Assembly: GCF_003063335.1 (NCBI RefSeq)
Contig: NZ_NERX01000002.1
Location: 124,001-188,000 of the forward strand
DNA: 64,000 bases
Source of the DNA: Limnohabitans sp. MMS-10A-192
GTDB taxonomy: Bacteria; Pseudomonadota; Gammaproteobacteria; Burkholderiales; Burkholderiaceae_C
Direction: 5' to 3'
Of the stretch, positions 33,332-41,987 are shown one piece after another. A program made the translations under genes and the position numbers. The notes beneath the pieces are model-generated. The model saw only the letters and a program-made list of their open reading frames with translations, did no database searches and was not told the DNA's origin. Each line of letters starts with the position of its first letter. Positions within the stretch are counted from its first letter, which is position 1.

Positions 33332-35298
33332 GCGGACTGGCTTTCTTCGGCGGGATGCATGAAGCCCTTGAAGCCGCCCTTCTTCAGGTGGATCAACAGC
33401 AACGACACGCTGGCGGGCGTGATGCCCGAGATGCGCGAGGCCTGCCCCAAAGTTTCGGGCCGGTGCTTGGCCAACTTTTGACGGGCCTCAATCGACAAGG
33501 CCGACACCTGCATGTAATCCAGACTATCGGGCAAGCGCAGGTGTTCATAAAAAGCAGCGCGCTCCACCTCCCCTTTTTGGCGGTCGATGTAGCCGGAATA
33601 CTTGGCCGCAATCTCAACCTGCTCGATCACCGGGGCACTCAAGTCGCCCAACGTTTCACGTGAAACATCGGCGCTGGCCATGCGGCCTTCGTCCAGGGAC
33701 ATCAAAGCCTGATAGGTCACATTTGGACGGCGCAACAAGTCAAACAGATTGTGTTCATGCTCAATGGCTTTGCCCAAAACCCGCACCGACTCTTCGGCAG
33801 GCAGGTTGCGCGGGTTCACCCAGGTGGACTTGAGGCGCTCTGTTTCACGTGAAACAGCATCGCGCTTGCGGCTGAAGGCATCCCAACGCGCGTCATCGAC
33901 CAAGCCCATCTGACGGCCCACTTCGGTCAAGCGGGCATCGGCATTGTCTTCGCGCAGCTGCAAACGGAACTCGGCTCGGCTGGTGAACATGCGGTATGGC
34001 TCGGTCACGCCTTGCGTGACCAGATCGTCGACCAGCACGCCCAAATAGGCCTGGTCGCGTGCGGGCGTCCAGGCCGCTTCACCCCGGCATTGCAGCGCGG
34101 CGTTGATGCCAGCGAACAAGCCCTGCGCCGCAGCCTCTTCGTAACCGGTGGTGCCATTGATCTGGCCCGCGAAAAACAAACCGTTGATCTGTCGGGTCTC
34201 GAAACTGTTCTTCAGCGCCCGGGGGTCGAAATAGTCGTATTCGATCGCGTAGCCGGGGCGCAGGATGTGGCAATTTTCCAGGCCCTTCATCGAGCGCACG
34301 AGGTCGTACTGGATGTCGAACGGCAGGCTGGTCGAGATGCCGTTGGGGTAATACTCGTTCGTCGTCAGACCTTCGGGCTCCAGAAAAATCTGGTGACTGT
34401 CCTTGTCGGCAAAGCGGTTGATCTTGTCTTCCACACTCGGGCAGTAACGCGGGCCCACGCCCTCGATCTTGCCGGTGAACATGGGGCTGCGGTCAAAGCC
34501 GGAGCGGATGATCTCGTGCGTTCGTTCGTTGGTGTGGGTGATCCAGCATGGCATCTGCTGCGGGTGCATGTCGGCACGGCCCATGAAGCTGAACACCGGC
34601 ACACCATCGTCCGGATTCATGCCACCTGGCATGCCATCGCCAGGCTGCTCAAAACATTGGCTGAAATCGATGGTTCGACCATCCAGGCGCGGCGGAGTGC
34701 CCGTCTTCAAACGACCTTGCGGCAACTTCAACTCTTTCAGACGAGCCGACAAGCTGACGGCAGGCGGATCCCCTGCCCGACCAGCCGCATAGTTTTGCAA
34801 GCCCACGTGGATCTTGCCGTCCAGGAATGTGCCCGCCGTCAGCACCACGGTGCGCGAACGGAAACGGATGCCCACCTGCGTGACCGCCCCCACCACCCGG
34901 TCCCCTTCCACCATCAGATCGTCCACCGCCTGTTGAAACAGCCACAAGTTCGGCTGGTTTTCCAGGATGCGGCGGATGGCTGCTTTGTAGAGGATGCGGT
35001 CGGCTTGGGCGCGGGTCGCGCGCACAGCCGGACCCTTGGATGAGTTCAAGATGCGAAACTGGATGCCGCCTTCGTCGGTGGCCAAGGCCATGGCACCGCC
35101 AAGCGCGTCGACTTCCTTGACCAAGTGACCCTTGCCGATGCCGCCAATGCTGGGGTTGCAGCTCATCTGACCCAGCGTCTCGATGTTGTGCGACAGGAGC
35201 AAGGTCTTGCAACCCATGCGCGCAGCGGCCAACGCGGCCTCTGTTCCGGCATGGCCACCACCGACCACGATCACATCGAATTCTTGAGGGTAAAGCAT
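33328..35298 (-). CDS. mnmG: tRNA uridine-5-carboxymethylaminomethyl modification enzyme MnmG (GidA)
   Basis: A 656-residue FAD protein that, with MnmE, installs the carboxymethylaminomethyl group on U34 of certain tRNAs. FAD motif [19 protein letters not shown] (about 11-29), [17 protein letters not shown] (about 46-62) and [19 protein letters not shown] (about 167-185) are seen, with the C-terminal [16 protein letters not shown]. It leads the long minus-strand segregation run. Two parS-like sites lie within its 3' third. Confidence 0.97.
   Translation of the reverse strand: MLYPQEFDVIVVGGGHAGTEAALAAARMGCKTLLLSHNIETLGQMSCNPSIGGIGKGHLVKEVDALGGAMALATDEGGIQFRILNSSKGPAVRATRAQADRILYKAAIRRILENQPNLWLFQQAVDDLMVEGDRVVGAVTQVGIRFRSRTVVLTAGTFLDGKIHVGLQNYAAGRAGDPPAVSLSARLKELKLPQGRLKTGTPPRLDGRTIDFSQCFEQPGDGMPGGMNPDDGVPVFSFMGRADMHPQQMPCWITHTNERTHEIIRSGFDRSPMFTGKIEGVGPRYCPSVEDKINRFADKDSHQIFLEPEGLTTNEYYPNGISTSLPFDIQYDLVRSMKGLENCHILRPGYAIEYDYFDPRALKNSFETRQINGLFFAGQINGTTGYEEAAAQGLFAGINAALQCRGEAAWTPARDQAYLGVLVDDLVTQGVTEPYRMFTSRAEFRLQLREDNADARLTEVGRQMGLVDDARWDAFSRKRDAVSRETERLKSTWVNPRNLPAEESVRVLGKAIEHEHNLFDLLRRPNVTYQALMSLDEGRMASADVSRETLGDLSAPVIEQVEIAAKYSGYIDRQKGEVERAAFYEHLRLPDSLDYMQVSALSIEARQKLAKHRPETLGQASRISGITPASVSLLLIHLKKGGFKGFMHPAEESQSA
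33652..33667. promoter_or_regulatory. parS-like site 3
   Basis: CGTTTCACGTGAAACA differs from the parS consensus only in the first base and lies within mnmG. Confidence 0.87.
33841..33856. promoter_or_regulatory. parS site 4 (perfect)
   Basis: TGTTTCACGTGAAACA, the perfect 16-base palindrome of chromosomal parS, lies within mnmG. The four sites span 1.28 kb, about 8 kb from the putative oriC. Confidence 0.93.
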
Positions 35299-35415
35299 GA
35301 ATGTCTGCCTCTGGTCGAGGCCAAAAAATGGGCGCCGCCTGCGCCGTGGGCCGCCCTGCCACGGGATCGGCTGAAGTTGCTTATTTTACAGGCACACCCT
35401 GAATCGTCACCATGC

Positions 35416-35883
35416 TCAGGTCTTCAAGGGCAAAGCACCCGCGGCCTTGACTTCACCCAATGAAAAACTCGTGTGCAGGTCTTTCACATTGGGCAAATTG
35501 ATGAGGACATCCCGGGCAAACTGGCTGAAGGTGTTCAAGTCTTTGCTGACGACCTGCAATTCAAAGGTGCCTGTGCCGCTGATGTAATGACAGGAAATCA
35601 CTTCCGGGATCTTGAGAATGGCCTCTTCCAATTGACGCGTCACATCACCGCGATTGCGCTCGGCATCAAGCCGGACGAATGCGAATACATCCAGCCCGAC
35701 CTTTTGACGATCGATCTCGGCACGGTACCCTTTGATGACGCCCGACTCCTCCAGTGCGCGAACCCGTCGCCAACATGGCGCCGCCGACAAACCCACGCGC
35801 TGGGCAAGTTCAGCATTGGTCAAGCGACCGTCATTTTGAAGTTCATTCAAAATCGCCCAATCAAATTTGTCCAGTGTTTCCAT
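35416..35883 (-). CDS. Lrp/AsnC-family regulator
   Basis: A 155-residue regulator: N-terminal winged helix (DWAILNELQNDGRLTNAELA, then QRVGLSAAPCWRRVRALEESG, residues 8-50) and C-terminal RAM effector domain (about 65-150), which binds amino acids. It is divergent from the indolepyruvate oxidoreductase gene, with 120 bases between the starts. Lrp-type proteins often control such neighbours in response to aromatic or branched amino acids, so it probably regulates that gene and itself. Confidence 0.9.
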   Translation of the reverse strand: METLDKFDWAILNELQNDGRLTNAELAQRVGLSAAPCWRRVRALEESGVIKGYRAEIDRQKVGLDVFAFVRLDAERNRGDVTRQLEEAILKIPEVISCHYISGTGTFELQVVSKDLNTFSQFARDVLINLPNVKDLHTSFSLGEVKAAGALPLKT

Positions 35884-36003
35884 AATTTATCCTTTTGAGC
35901 AAGATTCTTTCAAATCATAGGGGAAATCCTGTCGCATAAAGCAAGCACCTGTCGGCTCGCCCGCTCTACACTGACTGTGAATTTCCACTTGCAGGACTCC
36001 GCC

Positions 36004-39000
36004 ATGAACGCCCCTTTGCCCGACTCGATTCGCCAAGCTCTTGAGACGGTGACGCTCGACGACAAATACAGCCTGGATGTCGGCCGTGCCTTCATGAGCG
36101 GCGTGCAAGCCCTGGTCAAGTTGCCCATGCTGCAACGCCAACGCGATGCGCTGCAAGGCAAAAACACCGCTGGCTTCATCAGTGGCTATCGGGGCTCGCC
36201 GCTGGGCAATTACGACCAGTCGCTGTGGAAAGCCAAAGACCACCTGAAGGCCCAAAACATCGTCTTCCAGCCGGGCGTGAACGAAGAGCTGGCCGCCACC
36301 GCCCTGTGGGGGACACAGCAACTGGGCTTTGCACCACCCGGCACCAACAAGTTCGATGGCGTGTTCGGCATATGGTACGGCAAAGGCCCTGGCGTGGACC
36401 GCTGTTCGGACGTGTTCAAGCACGCCAACATGGCAGGCACCACCCCTTGGGGTGGTGTGCTGGCCGTGGCCGGCGACGACCATGTGGCCAAAAGCTCCAC
36501 GGCGGCGCACCAGAGCGACCACATCTTCAAGGCCTGTGGCCTGCCGGTGTTCTTTCCGGCCAGCGTGCAAGACATCCTCGACCAAGGCCTCCATGCACTG
36601 GCCATGAGCCGCTTTGCGGGTATCTGGTCGGGCATGAAAACCATCCAGGAGATTGTCGAATCCAGCGCCACGGCACACATCGACCCTGAACGTGTGCAAA
36701 TCGTCTTGCCCGAATTCGTGATGCCACCCGGCGGCGTTCACATCCGCTGGCCGGACACGGCCTTGGAACAAGAGGCCCGCTTGTTCGATTACAAGTGGTA
36801 TGCCGCTTTGGCCTACATCCGCGCCAACCGCCTCAACCACAACGTGATCGCCAGCGCCAACGACCGCTTTGGCCTGATCGCCAGCGGCAAAGCCTACAAC
36901 GACACCCGTCAAGCCCTGCTGGACTTGGGCCTGGATGACGACCGATGCCGACAATTGGGCATACGTTTGCACAAAGTGAACGTGGTTTGGCCCCTGGAAG
37001 CCCAAACCACACGTGAATTTGCCACCGGTCTGCGCGAGATTTTGGTTGTCGAGGAAAAACGCCAGGTCATCGAATACCAGCTCAAGGAAGAGCTGTACAA
37101 CTGGCGCGACGATGTCCGTCCCAACATCCTGGGCAAATTTGACGAAAGCGAAGGCGATGTGTCGGGTGGGGAATGGTCCATTCCCAATCCGAGCGATCGC
37201 AAGCTCTTGCGCGCCAATGCCGATTTGACGCCCGCCATCATCGCCAGGGCCATTGCCAAACGGCTGAAAAAACTGGGCATCGACAGCGACACCACTGCAC
37301 TGATCGACGCGCATCTGGCGGTGCTCGATGGCAAAGAACAACACATGCAGGCTTTGACACTGGGTGCAAGCGCTGATCGTCAGCCCTGGTTCTGCTCAGG
37401 CTGCCCGCACAACACCTCCACCAAGGTGCCCGAAGGCTCACGCGCCATGGCGGGCATTGGCTGCCATTTCATGAGCATCTGGATGGACCGCAGCACCGTG
37501 GGCTTCACCCAAATGGGCGGTGAAGGTGTGCCATGGTCGGGGCAACAACCCTTCAGCACCGATCAGCACATCTTTGCCAACATCGGTGACGGCACCTACT
37601 TCCACAGCGGCATCCTGGCGGTGCGCCAAAGCGTGGCTTCAGGTGTCAACATCACCTACAAAATTTTGTACAACGATGCCGTGGCCATGACCGGTGGCCA
37701 GCAAGTGGGCGAACGCCCCGAAGGCCACAGTGTGGTGCAAATCGCCATGAGCATGCGGGCAGAAGGTGCTGGGCGCATCGCGGTCGTCACCGACGAGCCC
37801 GAAAAATACGATGGCGTGGCTTTGGCCGAAGGCGTGGGCGTGTTCCACCGCGACGAACTCGACCGCATCCAGCGGGAAATGCGCGAGATCAAAGGCACCA
37901 CCGTCATCATTTATGACCAAACCTGTGCCACCGAAAAACGCCGCCGGCGCAAACGCGGCACCATGGTGGACCCGGCTGTGCGCGTGATGATCAACGAAGA
38001 AGTCTGCGAAGGTTGTGGCGACTGTGGTGTGCAATCGAACTGTCTTTCGGTCGAACCTCTGGAGACAGAACTCGGCCGCAAACGCACCATCAACCAAAGC
38101 ACTTGCAACAAGGACACCAGTTGCCTCAAGGGCTTTTGCCCCAGCTTTGTAACCGTAGAAGGTGGCCAGTTCAAGAAAAAGACGGGCAAAGCCACAAGCA
38201 CGCTGTCGCCCTCAGAATTGGGGGCCCTGCCTGAGCCCACATTGCCCGACACCTCCCATCCTTGGGGCACGGTAGTGGCGGGTGTTGGCGGCACGGGCGT
38301 CATCACCATTGGCCAATTGCTGGGCATGGCCGCACACATCGAAGGCAAGGGGATCGTCACACAAGACGCAGCAGGCCTGGCCCAAAAAGGTGGCGCCACT
38401 TGGAGCCACATCCTGGTCGCCGATTCTCAAAATGACATCCGCACCACACGCGTGAGCATGGCCGCAGCCGATGTGATTTTGGGGTGCGATCCCATCGTGA
38501 CGGCTTCCAAGGAAACCCTGCTGCGCATGCGCGAAGGCCGCACCCATGTGGCACTCAACAGCAGCAGCACGCCCACAGCCGCTTTCGTGAAAAACAGCAA
38601 TTGGCAGAACCCGGCAGAGCAATGCCTTGCTGAAATTTCCAAGCAAGTGGGCAGCACCGGCGTCAGCGCTTTTGATGCGGATCTGCTGGCCAAACAATTG
38701 ATGGGAGACACGATTTACGTCAACCCCATGATCTTGGGCTATGCGTGGCAAAAGGGCTGGATACCGATGCACCGTGAATCGCTGATCCGTGCCATCGAAC
38801 TCAACGAAGTCGCTGTCCAAAACAATCTGACGGCTTTTGAATGGGGCCGTCATGCTGCACACCATTTGGATGTGTTGATGCAGAAGATGCAACCTGCACA
38901 AACGATGCACTTCAAAAAGCGTGAAACATTGGACGATCTGGTGCAAAACCGCATGGTGCGGTTGACCGACTACCAAAACAGCGCTTACGCCGAGCGTTAC

Positions 39001-39540
39001 CGCGTTTTCGTGGAACGTGTCAAAACGGCAGAAGCACCCCTGGGTAAAACTTTGCTGAGTGAAACCGTCGCACGCCAGCTTTACAAGTTGATGGCCTACA
39101 AAGACGAATACGAAGTGGCGCGCCTGCACACCCAGTCAGGTTTTCTGTCACGCATCAAGGACAGTTTTGAAGGCGACTTCAAAGTCCATTACCACCTGGC
39201 ACCTCCTCTGTTGGCCAAACGCAATGCCAAGGGCGAATTGATCAAACAAAAGTTTGGCCCGACCATGCTGACGGGTTTCAAGTTGCTGTCCAAACTCAAA
39301 AGTTTACGAGGTACCCCTTTGGATATTCTCGGGCGCAGTGAAGAAAGAAAAACCGAACGTGCGTTGATCGGTGAATACCTGCAGCATGTCGAAGCAGCGC
39401 TGCAAGGGCTTAATGCGCAGACCCATGCACATGCGGTGGACGTGGCGCGTGTGCCAGAAAACATCAAGGGTTTTGGTCACGTCAAGGAACGCAACATCCA
39501 AGCTGCACGCAGTCTTTGGACATCGCTGAGCAAAGCCTGA
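36004..39540 (+). CDS. Fused indolepyruvate ferredoxin oxidoreductase-type 2-oxoacid oxidoreductase
   Basis: A 1178-residue single chain joining all parts of a 2-oxoacid:ferredoxin oxidoreductase. Residues about 20-450 resemble the IorA pyrimidine-binding part (TAGFISGYRGSPLGNYDQ). CSGCPHN (near 463) starts the thiamine-diphosphate domain, with NIGDGTYFHSG near 525. CEGCGDC and later cysteines (near 668-710) form Fe-S sites. VAGVGGTGVITIGQLLG (near 757) opens the gamma-type domain. It decarboxylates aryl pyruvates from aromatic amino acids to aryl-acetyl-CoA. The ATG at 36004 follows AGGA; nine more codons are open upstream. The product arylacetyl-CoA would feed phenylacetate-type degradation. 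Confidence 0.9.
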   Translation: MNAPLPDSIRQALETVTLDDKYSLDVGRAFMSGVQALVKLPMLQRQRDALQGKNTAGFISGYRGSPLGNYDQSLWKAKDHLKAQNIVFQPGVNEELAATALWGTQQLGFAPPGTNKFDGVFGIWYGKGPGVDRCSDVFKHANMAGTTPWGGVLAVAGDDHVAKSSTAAHQSDHIFKACGLPVFFPASVQDILDQGLHALAMSRFAGIWSGMKTIQEIVESSATAHIDPERVQIVLPEFVMPPGGVHIRWPDTALEQEARLFDYKWYAALAYIRANRLNHNVIASANDRFGLIASGKAYNDTRQALLDLGLDDDRCRQLGIRLHKVNVVWPLEAQTTREFATGLREILVVEEKRQVIEYQLKEELYNWRDDVRPNILGKFDESEGDVSGGEWSIPNPSDRKLLRANADLTPAIIARAIAKRLKKLGIDSDTTALIDAHLAVLDGKEQHMQALTLGASADRQPWFCSGCPHNTSTKVPEGSRAMAGIGCHFMSIWMDRSTVGFTQMGGEGVPWSGQQPFSTDQHIFANIGDGTYFHSGILAVRQSVASGVNITYKILYNDAVAMTGGQQVGERPEGHSVVQIAMSMRAEGAGRIAVVTDEPEKYDGVALAEGVGVFHRDELDRIQREMREIKGTTVIIYDQTCATEKRRRRKRGTMVDPAVRVMINEEVCEGCGDCGVQSNCLSVEPLETELGRKRTINQSTCNKDTSCLKGFCPSFVTVEGGQFKKKTGKATSTLSPSELGALPEPTLPDTSHPWGTVVAGVGGTGVITIGQLLGMAAHIEGKGIVTQDAAGLAQKGGATWSHILVADSQNDIRTTRVSMAAADVILGCDPIVTASKETLLRMREGRTHVALNSSSTPTAAFVKNSNWQNPAEQCLAEISKQVGSTGVSAFDADLLAKQLMGDTIYVNPMILGYAWQKGWIPMHRESLIRAIELNEVAVQNNLTAFEWGRHAAHHLDVLMQKMQPAQTMHFKKRETLDDLVQNRMVRLTDYQNSAYAERYRVFVERVKTAEAPLGKTLLSETVARQLYKLMAYKDEYEVARLHTQSGFLSRIKDSFEGDFKVHYHLAPPLLAKRNAKGELIKQKFGPTMLTGFKLLSKLKSLRGTPLDILGRSEERKTERALIGEYLQHVEAALQGLNAQTHAHAVDVARVPENIKGFGHVKERNIQAARSLWTSLSKA

Positions 39541-39545
39541 AAAAC

Positions 39546-39569
39546 AAAGGCCACCTTGCGGTGGCCTTT
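39546..39569 (-). terminator. Bidirectional-looking terminator between the oxidoreductase and minE
   Basis: AAAGGCCACC (39546-39555) pairs perfectly with GGTGGCCTTT (39560-39569) around a 4-base loop. Read on the minus strand it is followed by a T-rich tract (TTTGTTTTT), so it best terminates the min operon. On the plus strand it lies 5 bases after the oxidoreductase stop with only a short T run. Confidence 0.8.
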
Positions 39570-39612
39570 GGTGATGGATTCGATTCACCCACAAGGTGGA
39601 TCGAATGAAAGA

Positions 39613-39873
39613 TCATCGTGCGTCGGGCAACTCGATCTTCACTTCCAGAACTTCCAGGTTATCCTGGCGTTCCAGATTGACCTTGATGTCGTCCTGATTG
39701 ATCTTGATGTATTTGCTGATCACGGCGACCAACTCGCGCTGCAAGTCAGGCAGGTAATCTGGCTCGGCTGCATTGCGACCACTGCGCTCATGCGCCAAGA
39801 TGATCTGCAAGCGTTCTTTGGCCACATTGGCGGTTTTCTTCTTTTCGCCCAGCAGGAAGGAAAGAAAGGACAT
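39613..39873 (-). CDS. minE: Cell-division topological specificity factor MinE
   Basis: An 86-residue protein. The N-terminal amphipathic segment ([29 protein letters not shown] in outline) binds membrane and MinD; the C-terminal half dimerises. It stimulates MinD ATPase and drives pole-to-pole oscillation that keeps MinC from midcell. It starts 3 bases after minD. Confidence 0.96.
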   Translation of the reverse strand: MSFLSFLLGEKKKTANVAKERLQIILAHERSGRNAAEPDYLPDLQRELVAVISKYIKINQDDIKVNLERQDNLEVLEVKIELPDAR

Positions 39874-39876
39874 GGT

Positions 39877-40692
39877 TTATTTGCCTCCGAAAAGACGTTT
39901 CAGGAAACCAGGTTTTTCGGCTTCGGTGAAACGCATCGGCTTTTCTTCACCCAGGAAACGATCGATCACATCTTTGTAAGCTTCCGACACATCGCTGTTA
40001 GCCATGTGGATCGCAGGCGTGCCCTGGTTCGAAGCTTGCAAAACGTTTTCGCTCTCAGGGATCACACCCAGCAGCTTGATGCGCAAGATGTCCTGGATGT
40101 CTTGCAAAGACAACATCTGACCGTCTTCCACGCGATTGGGGTTGTAACGGGTGATGAGCAAATGCTCTTTGATCGGCTCCAAGCCCTCAATCGCGCGCTT
40201 GGTCTTGCTGCCCAACATGCCCAAAATACGGTCCGAATCACGTACCGAAGACACTTCGGGGTTGGTCACGACCAAGGCCTCGTCGGCGAAATGCATGGCC
40301 ATCAAAGCACCCGTTTCGATGCCGGCGGGCGAATCGCACACGATGTATTCAAAACCCATGTCGCTCAAATCGTTGAGCACTTTTGCAACGCCTTCTTGCG
40401 ACAAAGCTTCCTTGTCGCGGGTTTGAGAGGCCGCCAACACAAACAAGTTGCTGCACTGCTTGTCCTTGATCAGGGCTTGGTTCAAATTGGCCTCACCTTG
40501 GATCACGTTGATCAGGTCGTACACCACACGGCGCTCGCAACCCATGATCAAGTCCAGGTTGCGCAGACCCACATCAAAGTCGATCACAGCTGTTTTAAAG
40601 CCTTTCAAAGCCAAGCCGGTGGCGAAACTGGCGCTGGTCGTGGTTTTGCCAACGCCGCCTTTGCCGGAAGTCACTACGACGATTTTTGCCAT
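39877..40692 (-). CDS. minD: Septum site-determining ATPase MinD
   Basis: A 271-residue deviant Walker ATPase: SGKGGVGKTTTSASFATGLA at the N-terminus (about 8-27), Walker B YIVCDSPAGIETGA (about 116-129), and the C-terminal membrane-targeting helix EAEKPGFLKRLFGGK. It recruits MinC to the membrane and is released by MinE. It starts 37 bases after minC. Confidence 0.97.
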   Translation of the reverse strand: MAKIVVVTSGKGGVGKTTTSASFATGLALKGFKTAVIDFDVGLRNLDLIMGCERRVVYDLINVIQGEANLNQALIKDKQCSNLFVLAASQTRDKEALSQEGVAKVLNDLSDMGFEYIVCDSPAGIETGALMAMHFADEALVVTNPEVSSVRDSDRILGMLGSKTKRAIEGLEPIKEHLLITRYNPNRVEDGQMLSLQDIQDILRIKLLGVIPESENVLQASNQGTPAIHMANSDVSEAYKDVIDRFLGEEKPMRFTEAEKPGFLKRLFGGK

Positions 40693-40729
40693 GGGGTTTT
40701 CTTTCTAGGGACAGAGATAAAAAGCGGAT

Positions 40730-41491
40730 TCAGGATATCAGAGGCGAAATCAACAATTTGTCGCCATCAAGGCCTGATTGCAAACAAACCTGAGCAGGCA
40801 AGCCAGCAACCTCGGCAGGTAAAGGATTTTCGCTGGTGCGGTACACACCTGCAATTGAAATCAATTCGGGCGACATCGAATGAGCAAAGATCATTGCGTT
40901 GGTGTTACCGCGCGCGCCAGCAATCGCTTTACCACGCAAACTGCTGTAAATGTGGATAGATCCATCGGCAATGACTTCAGCACCAGGATTGACCACTGCC
41001 AAAACCACCAAATCCCGGCCCTTGGCATAAACCTGCTGACCAGAGCGGAGCGGCTTATCAATCACCATCGCACCCAAAATGGGGGATGCCACTGGCGCAA
41101 TCATCTCGGGTGTTGGTCTTGAAGGCTCAGCAAGGGGCACAGAACGGCGTATGCGGGCATCTGAGGCGTCAACCAACCCTAACCCTTGTGCAACAAGCAA
41201 TACCTCGTTGCTTGCCCCTTTGATGGCCAAGGGAACCAAGCCATGTTGACGAAGGACTGATAAAAGTTTTGCTAAATCAAATTCAGAAGCTGGTAAATCT
41301 GAAGACAGTAAAGAGACATCAATGACAACAGGATCGTGATCAAAGAACCCGGGGCTGTCAGACAATTGCTGACTCAGAGCCGCTGAGACGGCATCAATGC
41401 TGGATGTTTTGAGCAACAAAGCAACCAATGGCAAATCAGCGCTTTTGATGTCGTAACACAGTGAGGAAGGAGCGTCTGAATCGAAGGCCAT
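40730..41491 (-). CDS. minC: Septum site-determining protein MinC
   Basis: A 253-residue FtsZ inhibitor. The N-terminal domain (about 1-105) contains the MinC fold that caps FtsZ filaments. The C-terminal beta-helix is recognisable from VIDKPLRSGQQVYAKGRDLV, VVNPGAEVIADGSIHIY and LRGKAIAGARGNTNAMIF, which bind MinD. The ATG at 41491 is chosen; a TTG nine codons upstream (41518) is open but lacks support. The gene begins directly beside the DnaA-box region. Confidence 0.94.
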   Translation of the reverse strand: MAFDSDAPSSLCYDIKSADLPLVALLLKTSSIDAVSAALSQQLSDSPGFFDHDPVVIDVSLLSSDLPASEFDLAKLLSVLRQHGLVPLAIKGASNEVLLVAQGLGLVDASDARIRRSVPLAEPSRPTPEMIAPVASPILGAMVIDKPLRSGQQVYAKGRDLVVLAVVNPGAEVIADGSIHIYSSLRGKAIAGARGNTNAMIFAHSMSPELISIAGVYRTSENPLPAEVAGLPAQVCLQSGLDGDKLLISPLIS

Positions 41492-41572
41492 GGTGCCGAG
41501 ATGGGGGAAAAGATGCAAATCTTACCAGCGCACTTGTTATTTGTTAGTTTTCTATAGATTTAGATTTTAAAT

Positions 41573-41584
41573 TAGTAGTAGTAG
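41573..41584. repeat. DnaA-trio-like TAG repeat
   Basis: Four tandem TAG triplets (CTA on the minus strand) sit 18 bases from DnaA box 1, beside the AT-rich tract. The strand and position match DnaA-trio elements on which DnaA extends along single-stranded DNA. Confidence 0.65.
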
Positions 41585-41602
41585 ATAAGGCGATCCCGTA
41601 CT

Positions 41603-41611
41603 TGTGGATAA
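41603..41611 (-). promoter_or_regulatory. DnaA box 1 (perfect)
   Basis: TGTGGATAA on the plus strand, that is TTATCCACA on the minus strand, the exact DnaA consensus. It is the box nearest the TAG repeats. Confidence 0.88.
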
Positions 41612-41721
41612 GCCAATTTTTCCTATTAATAACAAACACTTAGAGCGTTTGAGTGCTTGTGTGTCACTCTGGTTTTGCAAAAGCACGCGGACATGAACAA
41701 CTTCTGAAAAATCCATGTATC

Positions 41722-41730
41722 TGTGGATAA
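41722..41730 (-). promoter_or_regulatory. DnaA box 2 (perfect)
   Basis: TGTGGATAA, perfect consensus on the minus strand, same orientation as box 1 and 110 bases from it. Confidence 0.88.
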
Positions 41731-41749
41731 CTGATGCTTTGCTCTTTTC

Positions 41750-41758
41750 TTATCCACA
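41750..41758 (+). promoter_or_regulatory. DnaA box 3 (perfect)
   Basis: TTATCCACA, perfect consensus on the plus strand, facing box 2 across 19 bases. Confidence 0.88.
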
Positions 41759-41777
41759 GCTTTATGCAACAACCATC

Positions 41778-41987
41778 TCAGCTCCCAATGAGCCATTGGA
41801 TGATACCTTTGGCCACAAAACCCAACATGCCAAAAGCCAGACCTAGAAAAATGACAAAGGTGCCAAATTTTCCAGCTTTAGATTCCCAGGCCAGTTGTCC
41901 AATGATGAACAACATGTAGAGCATGAAGGCACCGACGCCAATCGTCAGCCCAAACCAGGCGAACTGTTCTTCAGTGAATCCCCACAT
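41778..41987 (-). CDS. DUF2788 small membrane protein
   Basis: A 69-residue protein with two membrane helices (FGLTIGVGAFMLYMLFIIGQLAW at about 12-34 and FVIFLGLAFGMLGFVAKGIIQWL at about 44-66) joined by a short Lys/Ser loop. It matches the DUF2788 family, small beta-proteobacterial inner-membrane proteins of unknown role. It overlaps the preceding DUF2189 gene by one base, so the two are coupled. Confidence 0.8.
   Translation of the reverse strand: MWGFTEEQFAWFGLTIGVGAFMLYMLFIIGQLAWESKAGKFGTFVIFLGLAFGMLGFVAKGIIQWLIGS

Larger units (their letters stand above)
41534..41758. other. Putative chromosomal replication origin (oriC)
   Basis: The 286-base gap between minC and the DUF2788 gene is much richer in A+T than its surroundings. 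It holds an AT-rich stretch (41534-41588), four consecutive TAG triplets (41573-41584), a short GC-rich spacer (GGCGATCCCG, 41589-41598) and a perfect DnaA box at 41603-41611, with two more perfect boxes at 41722-41730 and 41750-41758. Read on the minus strand the order is DnaA box, GC-rich spacer, CTA triplets, AT-rich tract. This is the basal unwinding layout (DnaA box plus DnaA-trio) described for bacterial origins. parS sites lie 8-9 kb away, and most genes on the left run away from it. Confidence 0.78.

Noticed and set aside
35887-37344. 485-codon frame antisense to the indolepyruvate oxidoreductase
   Set aside because: Lies wholly on the strand opposite recognisable domains and shows no family pattern.
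36004-39540. Possibility of separate iorA and iorB genes
   Set aside because: One uninterrupted frame contains all domains, so it is a genuine fusion rather than two genes.
41573-41584. Tandem TAG triplets as a microsatellite or CRISPR-like repeat
   Set aside because: Only 12 bases, no spacers; position beside a DnaA box explains it better.
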